From NCBI GenBank assembly GCA_009695015.1, contig SIBT01000008.1, forward strand, positions 1 to 23,485: a stretch of 23,485 nt of DNA, read 5' to 3'. The notes below the pieces were generated by a model that saw only the letters and a program-made list of their open reading frames with translations, was not told the DNA's origin and made no database searches. Positions within the stretch are counted from its first letter, which is position 1. Every line of letters begins with the position of its first letter. Positions 8,326 to 13,376 of this stretch are shown piece by piece. The position numbers and the translations under genes were made by a program. The stretch comes from Candidatus Nomurabacteria bacterium. GTDB taxonomy: Bacteria; Patescibacteriota; Minisyncoccia; Phycocordibacterales; UBA9973.

Positions 8326-8763
8326 TTACTGAACTATTAAAGTTCCCTTCATCCCCATCTTTCTGTGACTGCCGACAGAGCAATAATATTCAAAACTTCC
8401 GACTTTATCCGCCGTAAATTCTAAAACTTCAGTGGTTGGCGATTGTGCTTGCTTTGTCGCTACCCAATATTCATCAATAACAAAATCATGGAATCCTGCG
8501 CTATTTTGAAAAATTATTTTAACCCTATCTCCTTTGGAAACTGTTAAGAGAGTTGGTGTAAAAGAAAAATTCTTGCCTGAAACGATAAACTCTTTGATTG
8601 CTGGTGTAGTAATTATATTTTTGGTTGTTGATGGTGACTTTGGTATTTCTTGTTGTATTTCTCCAACAGGCGCTTCCACATTTTTCCCCTTCCCAAAAAT
8701 GAAAACCGCTCCTACTATTGAAGTAATTATAACGACAACAATCGTTATGTATATATTTTTCAT
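8326..8763 (-). CDS. Membrane-anchored cupredoxin (plastocyanin/azurin-like copper protein)
   Basis: Residues 4-24 form a TM anchor, followed by a Pro/Thr/Lys linker to about 57 and a cupredoxin domain (58-145). The type-1 copper ligands are visible: H92 in FHDF, C128 in YYCSVGSH, H133, and M138 in GMKG, with the H-x4-M spacing of plastocyanin. It should be an electron carrier or copper-binding protein on the outer face of the membrane; no oxidase or other redox partner is encoded in the window. The ATG at 8763 lies 6 nt after an extended -10, and the gene heads the cupredoxin-lipid kinase-DUF3105-cyclophilin series. Confidence 0.88.
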   Translation of the reverse strand: MKNIYITIVVVIITSIVGAVFIFGKGKNVEAPVGEIQQEIPKSPSTTKNIITTPAIKEFIVSGKNFSFTPTLLTVSKGDRVKIIFQNSAGFHDFVIDEYWVATKQAQSPTTEVLEFTADKVGSFEYYCSVGSHRKMGMKGTLIVQ

Positions 8764-8769
8764 GATTCT

Positions 8770-8778
8770 AGTATATCA
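8770..8778 (-). promoter_or_regulatory. Extended -10 promoter of the cupredoxin cluster, predicted leaderless
   Basis: Minus-strand TGATATACT (TGn plus TATACT at 8770-8775), 6 nt before the ATG at 8763. The box lies in the 17-bp gap after the upstream 358-residue gene. Confidence 0.5.
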
Positions 8779-8780
8779 CA

Positions 8781-9857
8781 TTACTGATATTGTATATAAA
8801 TAGGCTGGGGGCTTAATTTGAGTAAATCCTGCGGAGTCATTAGAACAGTGCCCGGAGTCGCAATATCATTCTTGTAAAACAATTTAAAGCCGGTAAATTG
8901 AACAGGTTCCGGATAAATAATATATTTATAAGTGCCGATTTTTTTTGCCATTTCGCCCCAACCATCCATATGCATCACTATTTGCACTTCAGGTAAAATA
9001 TTTATCATCTTATAATTTGTAATCATATCTTTCGTATAACGGTGAACGACGAGCACTTTGGGAGGAAGATTGTTTTCTCTTACAATCTTTGCTATATAAT
9101 TTGTCGTAAAATTTATATCTTCAGCATCTAATGTTCCCACCATTTTCCCCGGCCGAATGCCAGCCTTCATCGAAAATTCCGCATCAACTCCTAAATGCAC
9201 ATGGGGTAATTTTAAATATTTTTCGAACAATGGAACTTCTGTTTGCAAATCTGAAAATCCAACTTGAAAGTCAAGAAACACAATCGCATTCGCCTTATCT
9301 GCAATTCCCAACACTTTATCTATTTCAGAGCCGGGCATTCGACTTCTGTATTTACCATCACTACCTGGAAAACTTTGTGCTACAACTGCAATATAATGAA
9401 GCGCAGAAAGAACTGGAGTATTTGGATCTGCAACTTCCCATTTTTTTACTTCAGTATCTAATCGTTTCAACATTTCGTCTTCGGGATATTCGCCCAAAAC
9501 TCCCATTTTAGTTGAATATAAATTGCCATAATAAGCGATGATACGATTAAAAGGCAGAATTGCGCCAGTATTTGGATAGACAGTTTTTACCGGCCAAAGA
9601 TTTAACGACGCGGGTTTTGATTCAAACGCTTCCGGAGTCGGATTATTCGCTAATTCATTTAATTTTTTATCATAAGCTACGGTATCAAGTGGAAGAAAAA
9701 CAGAAACCGTTATTTTTTTATCCCAAATTATGTCATTACTTTTGAGAAAAGAGACCATATTGCTAAAAAATTTCGGAAATGTAAAAAAGGAAATAAACAG
9801 CAAAACAGGGAAAATTAAAAAAAGCCAGTGGATGTGTTTTTTCTTCAAGATTTTCAT
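8781..9857 (-). CDS. Secreted or anchored protein of unknown function, possible TIM-barrel fold
   Basis: I do not recognise a named family with confidence. From the ATG at 9857 the protein has 358 residues: a Lys-rich N-terminus, one hydrophobic anchor (about 10-30), and an extracytoplasmic body. Alternating strand/helix segments such as AIVFLDFQVG, VHLGVDAEFSM, KVLVVHRY and VQIVMHMDGWG, each ending in acidic or His residues, resemble a TIM-barrel hydrolase; this is inference. The frame is open to 9977, but the extra 40 residues would overlap the upstream 41-residue gene, and a TGATATACT box sits 7 nt before 9857, so 9857 is preferred. Adjacent envelope genes suggest a surface role. Confidence 0.72.
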   Translation of the reverse strand: MKILKKKHIHWLFLIFPVLLFISFFTFPKFFSNMVSFLKSNDIIWDKKITVSVFLPLDTVAYDKKLNELANNPTPEAFESKPASLNLWPVKTVYPNTGAILPFNRIIAYYGNLYSTKMGVLGEYPEDEMLKRLDTEVKKWEVADPNTPVLSALHYIAVVAQSFPGSDGKYRSRMPGSEIDKVLGIADKANAIVFLDFQVGFSDLQTEVPLFEKYLKLPHVHLGVDAEFSMKAGIRPGKMVGTLDAEDINFTTNYIAKIVRENNLPPKVLVVHRYTKDMITNYKMINILPEVQIVMHMDGWGEMAKKIGTYKYIIYPEPVQFTGFKLFYKNDIATPGTVLMTPQDLLKLSPQPIYIQYQ

Positions 9858-9864
9858 TGCGTAC

Positions 9865-9873
9865 AGTATATCA
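9865..9873 (-). promoter_or_regulatory. Extended -10 promoter of the 358-residue gene
   Basis: Minus-strand TGATATACT (TATACT at 9865-9870), 7 nt before the ATG at 9857, identical to the box in front of the cupredoxin gene. It decides the start codon in favour of 9857. Confidence 0.5.
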
Positions 9874-9891
9874 GATAATAAAAGAAATTCT

Positions 9892-10017
9892 TTATTTACG
9901 CGTAGTTTCAAATAAAAGAATCTGGTCAACCATCTTTGGCACCCAAATTTTTTGAGTGAGAAGTAAAATAATTCCAATCACTATTAGAAAACCTAGGAAA
10001 ATTCGAAGTTTTTTCAT
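9892..10017 (-). CDS. 41-residue single-TM small membrane protein
   Basis: MKKLR followed by a hydrophobic stretch (about 6-22), then a short tail (TQKIWVPKMVDQILLFETTRK). A longer in-frame start at 10128 would run through the antisense of tRNA-Gln, so the ATG at 10017 is preferred. Strong support comes from a consensus TTGACA and an extended TGTTACAAT box ending 8 nt before this ATG. It lies 34 bp upstream of the 358-residue gene, to which it may be functionally linked. No homology recognised; it could also be a leader peptide. Confidence 0.5.
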   Translation of the reverse strand: MKKLRIFLGFLIVIGIILLLTQKIWVPKMVDQILLFETTRK

Positions 10018-10025
10018 TGGGAGTA

Positions 10026-10056
10026 ATTGTAACATACAGTTGTGAAATTGTGTCAA
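10026..10056 (-). promoter_or_regulatory. Strong promoter in front of the 41-residue gene
   Basis: Minus strand: TTGACA (10051-10056), a 19-nt spacer ending in TGT, and TACAAT (10026-10031), an extended -10. The ATG at 10017 follows after 8 nt, so the transcript would be leaderless or nearly so. It is the only perfect -35 I noted in the window. Confidence 0.55.
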
Positions 10057-10086
10057 ATTAAGGTATATTAAATAAAGTTTAAATAT

Positions 10087-10160
10087 TGGGAGATCGTCTA
10101 ACGGTAGGACAATGGATTCTGGATCCATTTATCTAGGTTCGAATCCTAGTCTCCCAGCCA
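10087..10160 (+). tRNA. tRNA-Gln (anticodon CUG)
   Basis: A complete cloverleaf of 74 nt: acceptor TGGGAGA/TCTCCCA, a D-arm with CTAACGGTAGG, an anticodon stem ATGGA/TCCAT around loop TTCTGGA (anticodon CTG), a 4-nt variable loop and a T-arm CTAGG-TTCGAAT-CCTAG. The discriminator is G10157 and CCA is encoded (10158-10160). It reads CAG. Confidence 0.95.
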
Positions 10161-10171
10161 AGAAATAGAAT
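10151..10171 (+). repeat. tRNA-Gln 3'-end direct repeat, copy 1 (possible attachment site)
   Basis: The last 10 nt of the tRNA plus 11 nt beyond. CTCCCAGCCAAG (10151-10162) recurs exactly at 12270-12281; after three mismatches TAGAAT also matches, giving 18 of 21 identities. Confidence 0.45.
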
Positions 10172-10432
10172 CGCCGTTTTCACCAAAATTCGGAGCGTCG
10201 TAAACATTGCTTTTAAATCTCATCACATTAATTCCTAATCTGTTTTCTCTACTTAATTAATCCTTCGTGTGTATGACTATATTACTAGAAAATCCTTGTA
10301 AAATCTAGGTATTTATCCACATAGGATACTCAGGATCTTGAGGAGTTACTTATACGAACACTGTCTTAATTTTCTATAATAGGTTATAGTACTTGTGCAA
10401 TAAGCTCTATATAATATAGCTACCTACTAACC
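10161..10432 (+). other. 272-bp intergenic region between tRNA-Gln and the hydrolase gene
   Basis: AT-rich and without a credible ORF. It holds TATAAT-like boxes at 10375-10380 and 10410-10415, a small hairpin (CTCA/TGAG around 10329-10342) and one isolated match to the DnaA-box consensus TTATCCACA at 10313-10321. It probably carries the promoter and leader of the downstream gene. Confidence 0.5.
10410..10415 (+). promoter_or_regulatory. Candidate -10 box of the glycoside-hydrolase-like gene
   Basis: TATAAT ending 17 nt before the ATG at 10433. No matching -35 at the usual distance (TTGTGC at 10393-10398 is too close), so support is weak. Confidence 0.3.
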
Positions 10433-12232
10433 ATGTACATAGAACAAGAACCAAAAAAGAAAGGAGCTGGCAAATTTATTTGGGCGACAGTTATCGCTGT
10501 TCTCTTTATAACAGTCGTTTCTATTGGGGTCATTAAAAAAACCGAAACAAAAATAACTTCTACTGTTCCAGAAAAATTGATAACGTCGAATGAAGTTGAA
10601 CCAGAGTCTCAAGGGCAGGGATTCATTCCCGATTTGAATCCGATAGCAGGAGCTGCTGCGGCAGTCCTTTGGAATTCTACCGAAAAAGATCCTGCAGATA
10701 TCAATGTTAGTTTTGGACAAACACTACATACATGGAATCCGCTTCTTGGGGGTGTCATTTGGATTCAATCAAAAAAGATTGCGCGGGCACAAGCATTAGC
10801 ATTTTCTTCTTATCCCGACAATCTTCTTGTGAACATTAAAGCCTCTTCAAATGGCTTTGGCTACCGTTTCGACCTCAATAAGTACTTGCCGGGACCTATC
10901 GAATACGGCTACTTCAATTTCAAAGGGCCTTTGGAAAACCAACCTTCAAATCTAGACGATATATTTCAGATTTATGGCGCTTCAAAAAATGTTAAATTTA
11001 TATTGAATGTACCTCTTCCTCATCCCAGTTTGAAACTTGGAGATGCCCGTTTTGCCTGGCAAACTCCCCAATTTTATGGAGCACAACTGCAATATCTTTT
11101 CGGTACTGCGGATAGTAAGGCCGTGTACAGTAAACTTCCTCTTTCTATCGATTTTTCAACCGAGCCGGCTGAATTTAATTGGGCCAACCTTCGTGCCAAG
11201 AGAGGCCGCATAGAACCTTACAAAGCCGAAGCTGTTATTTTCGGCGAAGAACCATATCACATAGAAGGTTGGGATGCTAACGATGGTAAAAGTTATGGCA
11301 TTGCCGCGGAAGCCTATCGTGTGGAAATGCGCAAGCGAGGGGTAACATTACCTTACGGTGTTCATGTGAGCCAACTCAATCCCACTGATCGCTCATGGTT
11401 TCATCCCATGATGGATGCTCTGTCAAAAACTGATACACCAAAGTATTTTGACCTCTATCATTACTATACGTTTGCAGGCACAGCTGATTGGGAGCGCTCA
11501 TTTCCGATGAGTTTGCGAGTGGAAGGATTTACCAACTGGTGGCTTGATAAGAAAACCTGGCCAGTCAACTACGCCCGATTTCTCTGGCTTATAGATGATA
11601 CAAAAGTTGCGCTTGCTCGTAGGGGTATTGATCCAAAGACTGTCAAAATTGGTTTCTCTGAACACGGTATTACCATCAGTTCTCCATTCAAATATAACGA
11701 TATGACTGGGGCCATTCACTTTGCTGGATGGCTTGCGGGGATCATGCGCTCTAATAGTGATTGGGATTCTATGTGGGTACTTGCGGCTGAAGGATTCTCC
11801 ACAGCTCAAATCCAAACATTTAAGACGACTACAAAAACTCCAACATACTTTGTTTATCAGATGGCAATGAAACTTCGCGGTATGAAGTATATTGATCTCG
11901 TTGCCACAAATGCGGCTGTGGGTAAAACAACAAATCCGGAAGGATTAGAGGTTTATTTTCCTTGGGTAATGGTGCGTGCGTTTGAGGACCCAGCGACTGG
12001 AAAAAGAGAATTATTCGCAATAAATCAGCATCCAAGTCGCCCTGTTACTCTCAAAGGTCTTGATGGATGGAAAATAGAGAAGTGGGAAGAACTTCGAGGA
12101 GATAGTTACAGTTCCGGAAACTCCCTCAAATCTTCCGCGACTCCTGTTTCAATAAAAATAATTCCGAAAGGAGAGAATGATCCAATAACTCTTCCGCCCA
12201 TCTCTATCATCCGCATTACCTTGAAGCGCTAG
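10433..12232 (+). CDS. Membrane-anchored glycoside hydrolase-like protein (clan GH-A-like)
   Basis: Residues 15-34 form a signal anchor, followed by a Thr/Glu-rich linker and a large extracytoplasmic domain. Features resembling clan GH-A (GH39/GH51-type) hydrolases are an FGEEPY motif (E272/E273, before Pro) in the place of the acid/base NEP motif, and GFSEHG (E410) in the place of the nucleophile strand; the roughly 137-residue separation is plausible. A C-terminal segment (about 505-599) looks like a beta-sandwich. The family assignment is inference from motifs; substrate unknown. G+C content is higher than in neighbouring genes (about 43-53% in sampled lines against 32-37%), suggesting acquisition. 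It is bracketed by the tRNA-Gln 3'-end repeat. Confidence 0.65.
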   Translation: MYIEQEPKKKGAGKFIWATVIAVLFITVVSIGVIKKTETKITSTVPEKLITSNEVEPESQGQGFIPDLNPIAGAAAAVLWNSTEKDPADINVSFGQTLHTWNPLLGGVIWIQSKKIARAQALAFSSYPDNLLVNIKASSNGFGYRFDLNKYLPGPIEYGYFNFKGPLENQPSNLDDIFQIYGASKNVKFILNVPLPHPSLKLGDARFAWQTPQFYGAQLQYLFGTADSKAVYSKLPLSIDFSTEPAEFNWANLRAKRGRIEPYKAEAVIFGEEPYHIEGWDANDGKSYGIAAEAYRVEMRKRGVTLPYGVHVSQLNPTDRSWFHPMMDALSKTDTPKYFDLYHYYTFAGTADWERSFPMSLRVEGFTNWWLDKKTWPVNYARFLWLIDDTKVALARRGIDPKTVKIGFSEHGITISSPFKYNDMTGAIHFAGWLAGIMRSNSDWDSMWVLAAEGFSTAQIQTFKTTTKTPTYFVYQMAMKLRGMKYIDLVATNAAVGKTTNPEGLEVYFPWVMVRAFEDPATGKRELFAINQHPSRPVTLKGLDGWKIEKWEELRGDSYSSGNSLKSSATPVSIKIIPKGENDPITLPPISIIRITLKR

Positions 12233-12244
12233 GAGAGATTTACG

Positions 12245-12280
12245 TTGGCTGGAAAAATTTAGCACAAAACTCCCAGCCAA
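12245..12280 (+). terminator. Possible terminator after the hydrolase gene
   Basis: TTGGCTGG (12245-12252) pairs perfectly with CCAGCCAA (12273-12280) over a 20-nt loop, and a T-rich run (12291-12299) begins about ten nt later. The loop is long and the T-run distant, so termination is uncertain. The 3' arm overlaps copy 2 of the tRNA-Gln repeat. Confidence 0.35.
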
Positions 12281-12290
12281 GTTTTAGAAT
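12270..12290 (+). repeat. tRNA-Gln 3'-end direct repeat, copy 2
   Basis: Matches 10151-10171 at 18 of 21 positions, with an unbroken 12-nt core identical to the last 10 nt of tRNA-Gln plus AG. It lies 38 bp after the hydrolase stop, so the two copies bracket that gene only (offset 2119 bp). A tRNA 3'-end duplication is what integrative elements leave, but no integrase is present. Confidence 0.45.
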
Positions 12291-12368
12291 TCTTTTTTTA
12301 GCTGTGTATCCTGGTATACATATGTTATCCTTAATTCAAAAGAATCAAAGTTCATCGACATAAAACAT

Positions 12369-13283
12369 ATGAATCAATTAATCGCGGAAGACGGAACTGT
12401 TAAAGAGGGTTTCGTTGAGCGAGGACTGGTCTTCGTGATCATCGTCCTACCATTCGTGGGACTCATCTATGTCACAGTGATGACATACAAGAATGGGGTC
12501 AGTATTTTTTACCCCTTTCTCGCAGTCATGATGTACATCTTAACGGGCCTGGGAATCACAATTGGATTCCACAGACTTTTCACGCACGAGTCTTTCAAGA
12601 CTTATAAATCAGTGAAGCTTCTCTTCGCTATTCTCGGCACAATGGCTGTGCAAGGAAGACTGATCATATGGTGTGCGCGTCACCATATGCATCATCAAAA
12701 CTCAGACAATGAAGGTGACCCTCATTCACCATGGCGTTATGGAACAACACCATGGGCTATCTTTCGAGGTTTTTGGTGGGCGCATATCGGATGGATTTTT
12801 TCTGCCAAGCGTCCCGTCAAAAATTCTTGCCAAACAAGACTGGCGAATGATTTTGTTACCAACATCATAGATCGTACGGCAATTCTGTGGGTCTTTGTTA
12901 GTATGGGCATACCGATGCTGGCTGGCTACGTTTATGAACACTCCTCTCATGGAGTGTGGCAAGGATTCCTCTGGGGATTCTTGGTAAGATTATTTGTCGT
13001 CCAACACTTCACGTGGAGCATCAATAGTTGGTGCCACATATGGGGAAAAAGGAACTTCAACACCAAAGATAATTCGAAGGATAGTTTGCTCTGGACAGTG
13101 TGCGGGCTTGGTGAAGGTGCGCACAATAGCCACCACGCTTTCCCAAGATCGCCCCAACATGCAATATTGCACGAGTGGCTGGATATCAGCTACCTTGTGA
13201 TCAAACTCTTACAAAAATTAAATCTCGTGTGGGACCTAAAAACACCCACCAGTGAAGAAATAAGGCAAGCAAGAGTAAAGTAA
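12369..13283 (+). CDS. Membrane fatty acid desaturase (acyl-CoA/acyl-lipid delta-9 type)
   Basis: Di-iron desaturase that puts a cis double bond into acyl chains, using O2 and an electron donor. The 304 residues carry the full histidine set: HRLFTH (68-73), HHMHH (105-109), NSWCH with H223, and HNSHH (252-256). Paired hydrophobic helices lie near 20-65 and 170-210, as in the stearoyl-CoA desaturase family. No ferredoxin, cytochrome b5 or fatty-acid synthesis gene is in the window. CPR bacteria generally lack de novo fatty acid synthesis, so the substrate may be host-derived or scavenged lipid (inference). Local G+C (40-50%) exceeds that of neighbours, suggesting horizontal acquisition. A strong hairpin follows the stop. 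Confidence 0.92.
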   Translation: MNQLIAEDGTVKEGFVERGLVFVIIVLPFVGLIYVTVMTYKNGVSIFYPFLAVMMYILTGLGITIGFHRLFTHESFKTYKSVKLLFAILGTMAVQGRLIIWCARHHMHHQNSDNEGDPHSPWRYGTTPWAIFRGFWWAHIGWIFSAKRPVKNSCQTRLANDFVTNIIDRTAILWVFVSMGIPMLAGYVYEHSSHGVWQGFLWGFLVRLFVVQHFTWSINSWCHIWGKRNFNTKDNSKDSLLWTVCGLGEGAHNSHHAFPRSPQHAILHEWLDISYLVIKLLQKLNLVWDLKTPTSEEIRQARVK

Positions 13284-13299
13284 AGTTTTAATTCAACCT

Positions 13300-13338
13300 G
13301 ACCCCGAGCGATTAATTTTGCTCGGGGTCTGTTATTTT
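13300..13338 (+). terminator. Rho-independent terminator after the desaturase gene
   Basis: A perfect 10-bp stem, GACCCCGAGC (13300-13309) with GCTCGGGGTC (13320-13329), a 10-nt loop, then TGTTATTTT. It is the best terminator in the window and separates the desaturase from the GT20 gene. Confidence 0.8.
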
Positions 13339-13341
13339 ACC

Positions 13342-13370
13342 TTGAATTATGATTGTGTTTGTGGTAGAAT
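13342..13370 (+). promoter_or_regulatory. Promoter of the sensor-GT20 gene, predicted leaderless
   Basis: TTGAAT (13342-13347), exactly 17 nt, TAGAAT (13365-13370), then 6 nt to the ATG at 13377. Transcription should begin at or beside the start codon. Confidence 0.6.
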
Positions 13371-13376
13371 AATTAT

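Noticed and set aside
9131..9511. 126-residue plus-strand ORF
   Set aside because: Lies opposite the conserved 358-residue gene and has no recognisable domain or promoter.
9892..10128. 78-residue version of the small membrane gene
   Set aside because: Its first 37 residues read through the antisense of tRNA-Gln and the promoter; the 41-residue form from 10017 fits the -10 box.
10313..10321. Perfect DnaA-box match TTATCCACA, with a variant TTATCCCCA at 22265-22273
   Set aside because: One perfect 9-mer in 23 kb is compatible with chance; there is no box cluster, dnaA or dnaN gene to suggest an origin.
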